Positions 51,698 to 60,266 of a stretch of DNA of 64,000 bases are shown one piece after another (within the stretch, counting starts at the first letter, position 1; the number at the start of each line of letters is the position of its first letter). The DNA lies in the NCBI GenBank assembly GCA_021413675.1, contig JAIOQA010000312.1, forward strand, positions 1 to 64,000, given 5' to 3'. The translations under genes were made by a program, and so were the position numbers. Origin of the DNA: Deltaproteobacteria bacterium. Its GTDB lineage: Bacteria > Myxococcota_A > Polyangia > Haliangiales > Haliangiaceae. The notes under the pieces are model-generated. The model saw nothing but the letters and a program-made list of their open reading frames with translations, made no database searches and was not told the origin of the DNA.

Positions 51698-54223
51698 ATG
51701 GAGCCGTCGCCGCCGCTGGTCGAGGCCGGCGCGCTCCTCGGTCCGTACCGCCTGATCGCACGCCTCGGCAAGGGCGCGATGGGCGATGTCTGGCGCGCGC
51801 GCGACGAGCGCCTCGATCGCGACGTCGCCGTGAAGCTGTTGCCACCGGACCTCGCCGGCGATCCCGAGCGCCGCGCGCGCATGTTGCGCGAGGCTCGCGC
51901 CGCCGCGGCGGTCGGGCACGCCAACGTCGTCACGCTCTACGACATCCTGTCCGACGGCGACACCGACATCCTCGTGATGGAGCTGGTCGACGGCCAGACC
52001 CTGACCGACACGCTCCGCAAGCACGGCCCGCCCGAGCCGCGCGACGCGATCCGCTGGCTCACCGCGATCGCCGATGCGCTCAGCGCCGCGCACGGCCGCG
52101 GCATCCTCCACCGCGACATGAAGTCGGCCAACGTCATGCTGACCGCGGCCGGTCAGGTGAAGGTCCTCGACTTCGGCCTCGCCAAGCTGCGCGATGATCC
52201 GATCGCTCCCGCCGCACCGACCGCTCCTCTCGACGAGCCCGCCGCCTCGGCGATGATGGCGACCCTCGCCGACACCACCGATCGCACCACGCCCGGCACC
52301 GCCGCGCGCCGCGAGGCCGCGCCCGATCTCGGCACCCGCTCGACCGCGCCGCGCGCCGCGGCGGCCGTCGAGGTCGCGCTCGACGCGACGATGCCGTCGT
52401 CGCCGGCGATGACCGCGCCCGGCGCGCCGCCGGCGATGTCGGCGAGCGCGCGCTTCGGCAGCTCGCCGCGCGGCTCGATGGAGGCCTACCAGACCCGCGC
52501 CGGCGCGATGCTCGGCACGCCGATGTACATGGCGCCCGAGCAGATCGCCGGGAATCCGCCCGACGAGCGCACCGAGGTGTTCGCGGTCGGCGTGATCGCC
52601 TACGAGCTGTGCACCGGCAAGCCGCCGTACTCGGCGCGCTCGCTCGACGAGCTGTTCGGCCAGATCACGCGCGATCCGGCGCCGCCGTTGCCGGAGCGGG
52701 TGCCCGCGCCGCTGGCCGCGGTCGTGATGCGCGCGCTCGCCAAGGATCCGCTGCAGCGCTTCGCGTCGATGAACGAGCTCAAGGCCGCGCTCGCCACCGT
52801 CGAGCGCACGCTGTTCGCGCCGCGCCGCTGGCCGTGGATCGCCGCGTTCGTCGCGGTCGCGATCGCCGCCGCGGTGATCGCGTGGGTCGCGACCCGCACC
52901 ACGACCGAGCCGGTCCGCCCCGGCGATGAATACGTCACCCGCGCGCTGCAGGAGTACGACGTCTTCTACGGCGACAAGGCGCTGTCGTCCCTGCGCGCCG
53001 CGCTGCGGGTCGCGCCCGATCACCCACGCGCCAACGCGTACATGATCCTGTTCGGCGGCACCGAGGCCGATCGCGCGACCGCCGCGACCACCGCCGAGCG
53101 CATCCTCGCGACCACCGCCGGCAAGGATCGCGCGCTCCTCGACATCGCGGTCGCGCTCGAGCGCCGCGGCCCGCGCGCGGCCCGCGCCGCCGCCACCGCC
53201 GCCGAGGCCCCGGATCGCGAGCTCGCGTTCTGGGCCGCCGAGATGGCGTTCCGCGCCGCCGACTATCCCGCGGCCAGCGGCGAGTACGATCGCCTCCTCG
53301 ACGATCCCGCGCCGGCCTTTCGCGGGCGCATCTACGATCACGACTCGGCGGTGCTCCTGTGGCAGGACCTGCCCGACAAGGCGCTGCGCATCGGCACGCT
53401 CTACCGCGACGCGTTTCCCGGCGAGGCGGATGCGATCGGCGTCTATGGCACCACGCTCGCCGCCGCCGGGCGCGTCGACGACGGCATCGCCGCCGCGAAG
53501 GACGCGCTCGCGATGGCCGAGGGCGAGGACACGCTCGCCGGCCTCGGCAAGCTCTACGCGATCAAGGGCGATCTCCCCAAGGCGATCGATCTGTACCGGC
53601 AGTCGATGCAGCGCGCGGGCGACAGCCGCCGCCCGGTGCGCCGCGCGGCCCTCGGCCTGCTGCAGTGGATGACCGGCGATGTCGACGGCGCGCGCGCGAC
53701 CGTCGCGCCGTGCCTGCCCGGCGGCGCCGATGCCGCGATCCCGCAGCGTGGCGCGTGCCTCTTCGTTGCTGGCGTGCTCGACCCCGCGCAATCCGAGATC
53801 GCGGCCAGGGCGCTCGACGATCTCGAGGCCACCGCGAGCGATCTGCACCCGGCGTACGGGCGCCCCGCGGCGCTCGCGATGCTGGTCCGCAACCGCGCGC
53901 GGTTCTTCGGCGGCGGCTGCGTGATCACCGTGCCGCCGCCGCTCTCGGGATCGAACATGCCGTCGATGTCGGGCCCCGTGACCCCGCCGCCGCCACCCGC
54001 GCCACCCGACGCCGCGACCCTCGCCGCCCTGGCCGCCGCCGCCGACCAGCCCCTCGACTTCTACGCGACCTACCACGTGCCGTTCTTCCAGACCTGGGCC
54101 ACCTGCGAGCTGGCTGCGGCCCGCGCCGCCGCCGGCGACCGCCCGGCCGCGGCGAAGCTCCTCGAGCCCCGGGCCCGCGACCGCTGGTGGCTGACCGACG
54201 ACCTCGCCCGCTACCGCCCCTGA
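51698..54223 (+). CDS. Transmembrane Ser/Thr protein kinase with long activation-loop insert and TPR-like sensor
   Basis: An 841-residue kinase. Residues 14-370 are a Hanks-type domain: loop GKGAMGDV, Lys46 (VAVKLL), catalytic HRDMKSAN (138-145), DFG 158-160. The usual short activation segment is replaced by about 105 residues of Pro/Ala/Thr-rich sequence before GTPMYMAPEQ (273-282). A transmembrane helix (379-398, WPWIAAFVAVAIAAAVIAWV) follows. The C-terminal part (about 415-830) is helical and TPR-like (LQEYDVFYGDKALSSLRAAL) and lies outside the cytoplasm, where it could sense periplasmic proteins. It starts 69 bases after the Glt-like cluster. Confidence 0.92.
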   Translation: MEPSPPLVEAGALLGPYRLIARLGKGAMGDVWRARDERLDRDVAVKLLPPDLAGDPERRARMLREARAAAAVGHANVVTLYDILSDGDTDILVMELVDGQTLTDTLRKHGPPEPRDAIRWLTAIADALSAAHGRGILHRDMKSANVMLTAAGQVKVLDFGLAKLRDDPIAPAAPTAPLDEPAASAMMATLADTTDRTTPGTAARREAAPDLGTRSTAPRAAAAVEVALDATMPSSPAMTAPGAPPAMSASARFGSSPRGSMEAYQTRAGAMLGTPMYMAPEQIAGNPPDERTEVFAVGVIAYELCTGKPPYSARSLDELFGQITRDPAPPLPERVPAPLAAVVMRALAKDPLQRFASMNELKAALATVERTLFAPRRWPWIAAFVAVAIAAAVIAWVATRTTTEPVRPGDEYVTRALQEYDVFYGDKALSSLRAALRVAPDHPRANAYMILFGGTEADRATAATTAERILATTAGKDRALLDIAVALERRGPRAARAAATAAEAPDRELAFWAAEMAFRAADYPAASGEYDRLLDDPAPAFRGRIYDHDSAVLLWQDLPDKALRIGTLYRDAFPGEADAIGVYGTTLAAAGRVDDGIAAAKDALAMAEGEDTLAGLGKLYAIKGDLPKAIDLYRQSMQRAGDSRRPVRRAALGLLQWMTGDVDGARATVAPCLPGGADAAIPQRGACLFVAGVLDPAQSEIAARALDDLEATASDLHPAYGRPAALAMLVRNRARFFGGGCVITVPPPLSGSNMPSMSGPVTPPPPPAPPDAATLAALAAAADQPLDFYATYHVPFFQTWATCELAAARAAAGDRPAAAKLLEPRARDRWWLTDDLARYRP

Positions 54224-54406
54224 GGCCCCCGGGCTCCGAGCGCTGACCCGCGGTCAGTAGCGCCCCACCGTCGACGATCGGCCCGCCACCCGGGGTGCGA
54301 CACGCCCGGCCGCCGTGCTACCGTGCGTCGCACTGCCCGAGGAACCGGGGGGCGTGAACGTTCCGGCTCGCCGGGGCACTAACTCCTCGGCCCTCATCGG
54401 CCACCG
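54224..54406. other. Intergenic region with hairpin and possible promoter
   Basis: Contains the stem CTGACC/GGTCAG with loop CGC (54243-54257), which could slow transcription after the kinase; no T run follows. A -10-like TACCGT (54319-54324) could begin the polysaccharide operon with an 80-base leader. No good -35 was found. Confidence 0.4.
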
Positions 54407-56371
54407 ATGCCGCGCTTTCTCAACAGAGGTCTCCAGGTCGCCTTCGACATCGCGGTCCTCTCGATCGCGTACTGGCTGGCGTTCCTGTTCCGGCTCGAGT
54501 TCTCGATCCCCGCGCCGTGGATGCGCGTGCTGCTGGTCACCTGGCCGTACGCGGTCGTCCTGCAGTACGCGGCGCTCACGCTGTTCGGCGTGCCCCGCAT
54601 GTCGTGGCGCTATGTCGGCATCCGCGACGCCAGCCAGGTCGTCTACGCGATCGCCTCGGCGACCGCGGTCATGCTCGCGATGCGCCTGATCCTGCCGCAG
54701 CTGGGCGAGGCGGTCCTGCTGGTCGTGATCCCGGTCGGCGTGCTCGGCATGAACTTCGGGCTCGCGGTGCTCGGCCTGGTCGGTGTGCGCGGCGCCCGCC
54801 GCCTGCAGGGCGAGGCCAGCGAGCGCAAGCTACGCGCCGCCGGCGTCGAGCGCGATCGCGTGCTGCTGGTCGGTGCGGGCCAGGCCGGCGTCATGGTCGC
54901 GCGCGAGCTCCTGCATCGCCCCGATCTCGGCCTCGACGCGGTCGGCTTCGTCGATGACGATCCGATGAAGGTCGGCACCAGCATCGGTGGCCTGACCGTG
55001 CTCGGCACCACCAGCCAGCTCGGCGAGATCGCCGAGCGCAAGCGCGTGAAGCGCGCGCTCATCACGATCGCCAACGCCGACGGTCAGCAGATCCGCCGCA
55101 TCGCCGAGGTCTGCCGCGACGCCGGCCTCGAGACCAAGATCATCCCCGGCATCTACGAGATCGTCGGCGACAAGGTCAACCTGTCGCGGATCCGCGAGGT
55201 CGCGATCGAGGACTTGCTCGGCCGCGAGCCGGTCCGCCTCGACGAGGACATCGTCTCCGACTCGATCCGCAGCCGCGTGGTCATGGTGACCGGCGCCGGC
55301 GGCAGCATCGGCTCGGAGCTGTGCCGCCAGGTCTGCCGGTTCGGGCCCGAGCGGCTCGTGCTGGTCGAGCAGTTCGAGAACGCGCTGTTCGAGATCCACC
55401 GCGAGCTGACCTCGGCGTTCCCGCAGGTGCCGATCGAGCCGCGCATCGCCGACGTCTGCGACGCCCGCCGCATGGAGCTGGTGTTCGAGGCGACCAAGCC
55501 CGAGCTGGTCTTCCACGCCGCCGCGCACAAGCACGTGCCGATGATGGAGTGGAACCCGGGCGAGGCCGTGAAGAACAACATCGGCGGCACCCGCACCGTC
55601 GCCGACCTCGCCGACCGCTTCGGCGTGCAGCGGTTCGTGCTGATCTCGACCGACAAGGCGGTCAACCCGACCTCGGTCATGGGCGCCACCAAGCGCGTCG
55701 CCGAGATCTACCTGCAGGGCCTGTCGCAGCGCTCGAACACGCGCTTCGTCACCGTGCGGTTCGGCAACGTCCTCGGCTCGAACGGCTCGGTCATCCCGAT
55801 CTTCCGCCAGCAGATCGCGGCGGGCGGCCCGGTGATGGTCACGCACCCCGAGATGCGCCGCTACTTCATGACGATCCCCGAGGCCAGCCAGCTGGTGCTG
55901 CAGGCCGGCGCGATGGGCCAGGGCGGCGAGATCTTCATCCTCGACATGGGCGAGCCGGTGAAGATCGTCGACCTCGCCCGCGACCTCATCACGCTCTCGG
56001 GCCTGCGCCCCGACGAGGACATCGAGATCCGCTTCAGCGGCGTGCGTCCCGGCGAGAAGCTCTTCGAGGAGCTCGCCACCGACGCCGAGCACGCCGACAA
56101 GACCCGCCACCCCAAGGTCTTCATCGGCCGCATCAAGCCCCACGACTGGGACGAGGTCGTGACCGGCATCGGCACGCTGCTCGGCCTCGCCGACGGCAGC
56201 GCCGCCGAGCGCCTGCGCGCGTCGCTGGGCGACATGGTGCCCGAGTACAAGGTCGCGCGGCCGCCGTCGGCGCGCACGCCCGCGCTCGGCGAGCCCGCCC
56301 GCACCGAGGCGCGCGAGGCCTCGAACGAGGTCGCGGCGCGCAAGAGCGGCTCGTTCCCGCGGCCCAACTGA
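54407..56371 (+). CDS. Polysaccharide biosynthesis 4,6-dehydratase/epimerase, CapD/FlaA1/PglF-like
   Basis: A 654-residue membrane enzyme. Four N-terminal transmembrane helices (about 10-125), a Rossmann-like domain with VLLVGAGQAGVMVARELL (about 149-166), and a C-terminal SDR domain with VMVTGAGGSIGSELCRQ (about 290-306). The family catalytic segment ISTDKAVNPTSVMGATKR carries Met where classical SDRs have Tyr, as in PglF-like 4,6-dehydratases. It probably acts on UDP-GlcNAc at the inner membrane, giving UDP-4-keto-6-deoxy-GlcNAc. The aminotransferase encoded next would convert that keto sugar. Confidence 0.9.
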   Translation: MPRFLNRGLQVAFDIAVLSIAYWLAFLFRLEFSIPAPWMRVLLVTWPYAVVLQYAALTLFGVPRMSWRYVGIRDASQVVYAIASATAVMLAMRLILPQLGEAVLLVVIPVGVLGMNFGLAVLGLVGVRGARRLQGEASERKLRAAGVERDRVLLVGAGQAGVMVARELLHRPDLGLDAVGFVDDDPMKVGTSIGGLTVLGTTSQLGEIAERKRVKRALITIANADGQQIRRIAEVCRDAGLETKIIPGIYEIVGDKVNLSRIREVAIEDLLGREPVRLDEDIVSDSIRSRVVMVTGAGGSIGSELCRQVCRFGPERLVLVEQFENALFEIHRELTSAFPQVPIEPRIADVCDARRMELVFEATKPELVFHAAAHKHVPMMEWNPGEAVKNNIGGTRTVADLADRFGVQRFVLISTDKAVNPTSVMGATKRVAEIYLQGLSQRSNTRFVTVRFGNVLGSNGSVIPIFRQQIAAGGPVMVTHPEMRRYFMTIPEASQLVLQAGAMGQGGEIFILDMGEPVKIVDLARDLITLSGLRPDEDIEIRFSGVRPGEKLFEELATDAEHADKTRHPKVFIGRIKPHDWDEVVTGIGTLLGLADGSAAERLRASLGDMVPEYKVARPPSARTPALGEPARTEAREASNEVAARKSGSFPRPN

Positions 56372-56403
56372 TTCCGATCTGACGTACAACCTCGCGAGCA
56401 TCC

Positions 56404-57537
56404 GTGGCCCGCATCTACCTGTCCGCTCCTGATCTCGCCGGCACCGAGCTGGCGATGGTCACCGATGCGATCCAGTCCAACTGGATCGCGCCCCTCGGCC
56501 CGCACGTCGACGCCTTCGAGGCCGAGATGTGCGCGCGCCTCGACGTGCCGTACGCGTGCGCCCTGTCCTCGGGCACCGCGGCCTTGCACCTGGCGCTGCT
56601 CGCGCTCGGCGTGGGCGCCGGCGATCACGTCTGGGTGTCGACGCTGACCTTCGCGGCGACCGCCAACGCGATCGCCTACGTCGGCGCGATCCCGGTGTTC
56701 GTCGACAGCGATCGCGCGAGCTGGAACATGGATCCGCAGCTGTTCGTGACCGCCCTCGAGGAGGCCGCGCGCACGGACACGCTGCCGCGCGCGGTGATCG
56801 CCGTCGATCTCTACGGTCAGTGCGCCGACCTCGCGCCGATCGCCGACGCGTGTCATCGCCACGGCGTCGCGCTGATCGAGGACGCCGCCGAGGCCCTCGG
56901 CGCGACCTACCGCGGCCGCCCGGCTGGCTCGTTCGGCGATCTCGCGATCCTGTCGTTCAACGGCAACAAGATCATCACGACCTCGGGCGGCGGCATGCTC
57001 GTCGGCCGCGACAAGGCCCACATCGAGCGCGCGCGCTACCTCGCGACCCAGGCCCGCGATCCGGCGCGCCACTACGAGCACAGCGTCATCGGCTACAACT
57101 ACCGCCTGTCGAACCTGCTCGCCGCCGTCGGCCGCGCGCAGCTCGCGGACCTCTCGCGCCGCGTCGACGCGCGCCGCACCACCAACGCCTACTACCGCGA
57201 GCACCTCGCGCTCCCCGGCTGGGAGTTCATGCCCGAGGCCAGCTTCGGCCGCACCACCGCGTGGCTCACCTGCGCCACGATCGATCCGCAGCGCTTCGGC
57301 GCCGGCCGCGACGCCGTCATCGACGCCCTCGCCGCCGCCGACATCGAGGCCCGCCCGGTGTGGAAGCCCATGCACCTCCAGCCGGTGTTCCGCGCGCACC
57401 GCTCGATCGGCGGCGCCGTCGCCGAGGATCTGTTCGTGCGCGGCATCTGCCTGCCCAGCGGCTCGTCGCTCACCGCCGCCGATCGCGCGCGCGTGGTCGA
57501 GGTCGTGCGCAGCGTCGCGCCGGGGAGCGCGCGATGA
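56404..57537 (+). CDS. DegT/DnrJ/EryC1/StrS-type sugar aminotransferase (PglE-like)
   Basis: A 377-residue PLP enzyme. The internal aldimine Lys is K189 in ILSFNGNKIITTSGGG. Other family marks are SSGTAALHLALLALGVGAGD near the start, DLYGQCADLAP, and a C-terminal GICLPSGSSLTAADR. It transfers an amino group (usually from Glu) to a keto sugar nucleotide, here probably the product of the CapD-like enzyme. Start GTG 56404. It overlaps the HAD-hydrolase gene by 4 bases. Confidence 0.92.
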   Translation: MARIYLSAPDLAGTELAMVTDAIQSNWIAPLGPHVDAFEAEMCARLDVPYACALSSGTAALHLALLALGVGAGDHVWVSTLTFAATANAIAYVGAIPVFVDSDRASWNMDPQLFVTALEEAARTDTLPRAVIAVDLYGQCADLAPIADACHRHGVALIEDAAEALGATYRGRPAGSFGDLAILSFNGNKIITTSGGGMLVGRDKAHIERARYLATQARDPARHYEHSVIGYNYRLSNLLAAVGRAQLADLSRRVDARRTTNAYYREHLALPGWEFMPEASFGRTTAWLTCATIDPQRFGAGRDAVIDALAAADIEARPVWKPMHLQPVFRAHRSIGGAVAEDLFVRGICLPSGSSLTAADRARVVEVVRSVAPGSAR

Positions 57538-57911
57538 AGCGCCTGGTCCTCGACATCGACGGCACCCTCTGCGAGACCAAGCAGCACGATCAGGCCTACG
57601 CCGACGTCGCGATCCGGCCCGAGATCGTCGACGCGCTGCGCCGGTACAAGGCGGAGGGCTTCGAGATCGTGCTGTTCTCGAGCCGCGGCATGCGCACCCA
57701 CGGCGGCTCGGTTGGTCACCTCAACGCCCATGTCCTGCCGGTGATCGTCGACTGGCTGCGCCGCCACGACATCCCGTTCGACGAGATCCACGTCGGCAAG
57801 CCGTGGTGCGGGCACGACGGCTTCTACGTCGACGATCGCGCGATCCGCCCGAGCGAGTTCGCCAGCCTCAGCTACGCGCAGATCCGCGAGCTGCTGGACG
57901 CCGAGAAGTAG
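57534..57911 (+). CDS. HAD-family hydrolase of capsule-type loci
   Basis: A 125-residue compact HAD protein. Motif I DIDGTLC (Asp7, Asp9), motif II LFSSRG, a final Asp pair FYVDDRAIRP. Short HADs of this type are found next to sugar nucleotidyltransferases in polysaccharide loci and remove phosphate from small sugars or related substrates. The ATG overlaps the aminotransferase stop; the fusion enzyme gene starts 4 bases after its stop. Confidence 0.85.
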   Translation: MKRLVLDIDGTLCETKQHDQAYADVAIRPEIVDALRRYKAEGFEIVLFSSRGMRTHGGSVGHLNAHVLPVIVDWLRRHDIPFDEIHVGKPWCGHDGFYVDDRAIRPSEFASLSYAQIRELLDAEK

Positions 57912-57915
57912 GGCG

Positions 57916-59526
57916 ATGCGGCGCGCCGTCGTCATCACCTCTGCGGCGTACGTGAGCGCCGAGATCGCCGCCGAGATCGGAAACCTGCCGCCAGCGTTCC
58001 TGCCGCTGCACAACCGGCGCCTGTTCGAACACCAGGTCGCGCAGTTCCCGCGCGACGCGCACGACGTGTACCTCACGTTGCCCGAGGGGTTCGTGCTCGA
58101 TCGCGTCGACGCCGAGAAGCTGGCCGAGCTCGCGGTGACGGTCGTGTTCGTGCCGACCGGGCTGTCGCTCGCGGAGTCGTTACTGTACGCGATGACCACG
58201 ACCGGGCTGTTCGCTGGCCCGGTGCGCATCCTCCACGGCGACACGCTGATGCGCCGGTTGCCGGTCGAGCGCGACGACATCTTCAGCGCCGGGCGCACCA
58301 CCGCGTACTACCCGTGGGCCGAGTACCAGACGGACGCGCGCGGCTTCGCCACGTTCAAGGAAGGCCTGTGGCGGCCCAAGGAGTCGCTGGTCGTCGCGGG
58401 CTACTTCAGCTTCGGCGACGCCGCGCTGCTCCTGCGGTCGCTGGCGCGCTCGCGCGGCAAGTTCGTCCGGGCGCTCAACCTGTACTCCGAGACCCGCGGG
58501 CTCGCGCCCGAACTCACCGCCGACTGGTACGACTTCGGCCACCTCCAGACGTACTTCGCGTCACGCGCGCGCAACACCACCGAGCGCGCGTTCAACCGCC
58601 TGCACGCCAGCGATCACGTCATCACCAAGCGCAGCGCCGACTCGCGTAAGATCGCCGGCGAGGCGGAGTGGTTCGCGCGCCTGCCGGGCGCGCTGCGCCG
58701 GTTCACGCCGCAGCTGCTGGCGTCGGAGTCGGATGCCGAGGGGCACCAGTACCAGCTCGAGTTGCTGCGCCTGATGCCGCTCAGCGACCTGTTCGTCTTC
58801 GGCCACCTGCCGCAGCTGGTCTGGAGCTCGATCTTCGACGCATGTGACGACTGGCTGAGCTCCTGTCGGGGGTATCCCGCGCCCGCCGCCTCGGCGGCCC
58901 AGGCCGGCGAGCTGTACCTGCCCAAGACGCTGCGCCGGCTCGAGAGCTACGCGCGGGCGACCGGCACCGATCTCGACCGCGAGCTGGTCTTCGGCGAGCG
59001 TCCGGTCCCCGGACTGCGCCGGATCGCCGAGCTTGCGGCGGCGGCGATCCCCGCGATCGGCGCGGCCGACCTCTGCGTCATCCACGGCGACTTCTGCTTC
59101 AGCAACGTCCTCTATGACCACCGCGCGAGCGCGATCAAGGTCATCGACCCGCGCGGCGGCGTCGATCTCCACGGTGACCCGCGCTACGACGTCGCCAAGC
59201 TGCATCACTCGGTGGTCGGCCTCTACGACTTCCTGCTCGCCGGGCGCTACTGGCTCCAGACCGACGGTGAGCGGCGCTACGCGCTCGAGTTCCCGGTCGA
59301 GGCGGCCCACCGCGACGTCCAGCAGCTGTTCTGCGATCGCCAGTTCGCGACCACGATCGCCGGATCGGATCGGGCGATCCAGGCGACCTCGGTGCTGCTG
59401 TTCCTGTCGATGCTCCCGCTCCACGCCGACTCGCCGTCGCGGCAGCGCGCGTTCATCGCCAACGCGCTGCGCCTGTTCCTCGACCTCGACCGCGATCGCC
59501 TGGCCGATCGCGCCGGAGCTGCGTGA
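57916..59526 (+). CDS. Nucleotidyltransferase-like domain fused to APH/choline-kinase-like domain
   Basis: A 536-residue fusion. Residues 1-250 resemble a sugar-nucleotide transferase (LPPAFLPLHNRRLFEHQVAQ, ILHGDTLMRRL, FGDAALLL) but lack the classical GxGTR loop, so it may be inactive or divergent. Residues about 300-520 are an aminoglycoside-phosphotransferase/choline-kinase fold with VIHGDFCFSNVLYD (catalytic H390-G-D392, N397) and VIDPRGG with the metal Asp. It may phosphorylate and then activate a small molecule used to decorate the glycan. The next gene's ATG begins at its last stop base. Confidence 0.82.
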   Translation: MRRAVVITSAAYVSAEIAAEIGNLPPAFLPLHNRRLFEHQVAQFPRDAHDVYLTLPEGFVLDRVDAEKLAELAVTVVFVPTGLSLAESLLYAMTTTGLFAGPVRILHGDTLMRRLPVERDDIFSAGRTTAYYPWAEYQTDARGFATFKEGLWRPKESLVVAGYFSFGDAALLLRSLARSRGKFVRALNLYSETRGLAPELTADWYDFGHLQTYFASRARNTTERAFNRLHASDHVITKRSADSRKIAGEAEWFARLPGALRRFTPQLLASESDAEGHQYQLELLRLMPLSDLFVFGHLPQLVWSSIFDACDDWLSSCRGYPAPAASAAQAGELYLPKTLRRLESYARATGTDLDRELVFGERPVPGLRRIAELAAAAIPAIGAADLCVIHGDFCFSNVLYDHRASAIKVIDPRGGVDLHGDPRYDVAKLHHSVVGLYDFLLAGRYWLQTDGERRYALEFPVEAAHRDVQQLFCDRQFATTIAGSDRAIQATSVLLFLSMLPLHADSPSRQRAFIANALRLFLDLDRDRLADRAGAA

Positions 59527-60266
59527 TGACGCGATGGTTGATCTTCCCGATGGCCGGGCTGAGCGAGCGCTTCACCCGCGCCGGCTTCACGGTCCCGAAG
59601 TACATGCTGCCGGCGCACGGCCGCAGCCTGTTCCGCCACGCCGTCGAGGGCTTCCTGCCCCACGCCGGCGCGATGCGCATGCTGTTCATCGCGCGCGACA
59701 TCGCCGAGACCCCGGCCTTCATCGCCGCCGAGTGCGCGGCCATGGGCCTCACCAACTTCGAGGTCCACGTGCTGGCGGCGCCGACCCGCGGCCAGGCCGA
59801 GACCGTGGCGCTCGGGCTCGACGGGCGCGCCACCGCCGACGACGGCGCGCTGATCTTCAACATCGACACCTTCCGGCCGCGCTGGCAGCCGCCAGCGTGC
59901 TCGCTCGACGCCGTCGACGGCTACCTCGAGGTCTTCGAGGGCGAGGGCAAGAACTGGTCGTTCGTCGGGCCGCGCGACCCGGTCACGCGCACGGTCGCGC
60001 GGACCACCGAGAAGGATCCGATCTCGAACCTGTGCAGCACCGGCCTGTACTACTTCCGCCGGGTCGGTGACTTCCGCGAGGCGTTCGGCATCGCCGCCGA
60101 GGGGGGCGTGCAGTCGTGGAGCGCCGGTGAGCTCTACGTCGCGCCGCTCTACAACCGGCTGATCGCGCAGGGCCGCGACATTCGCTACGAGATCATCCGG
60201 CGCGACGAGGTCGTGTTCTGCGGCACGCCCGACGAGTATCGCGACTACCTGGCCGTCGCCCGATGA
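59526..60266 (+). CDS. Sugar/polyol nucleotidyltransferase-like protein
   Basis: A 246-residue nucleotidyltransferase-fold protein. Start LIFPMAGLSERFTRAGFTVPKYML has the substrate-loop form seen in capsule-linked nucleotidyltransferases. The acid motif NIDTFRP (about 111-117) and DEYRDYLA near the end fit the family. The substrate is unknown. ATG 59526 shares a base with the previous stop; GTG 59523 overlaps by 3 bases. It is followed by a GT4 glycosyltransferase with 4-base overlap. Its product may be the donor for that enzyme. Confidence 0.85.
   Translation: MTRWLIFPMAGLSERFTRAGFTVPKYMLPAHGRSLFRHAVEGFLPHAGAMRMLFIARDIAETPAFIAAECAAMGLTNFEVHVLAAPTRGQAETVALGLDGRATADDGALIFNIDTFRPRWQPPACSLDAVDGYLEVFEGEGKNWSFVGPRDPVTRTVARTTEKDPISNLCSTGLYYFRRVGDFREAFGIAAEGGVQSWSAGELYVAPLYNRLIAQGRDIRYEIIRRDEVVFCGTPDEYRDYLAVAR

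Noticed and set aside
50015-54076. 1353-codon minus-strand frame across the terminator, two genes and the kinase
   Set aside because: It crosses a strong terminator and conserved domains of three plus-strand genes, so it is a composition artefact.
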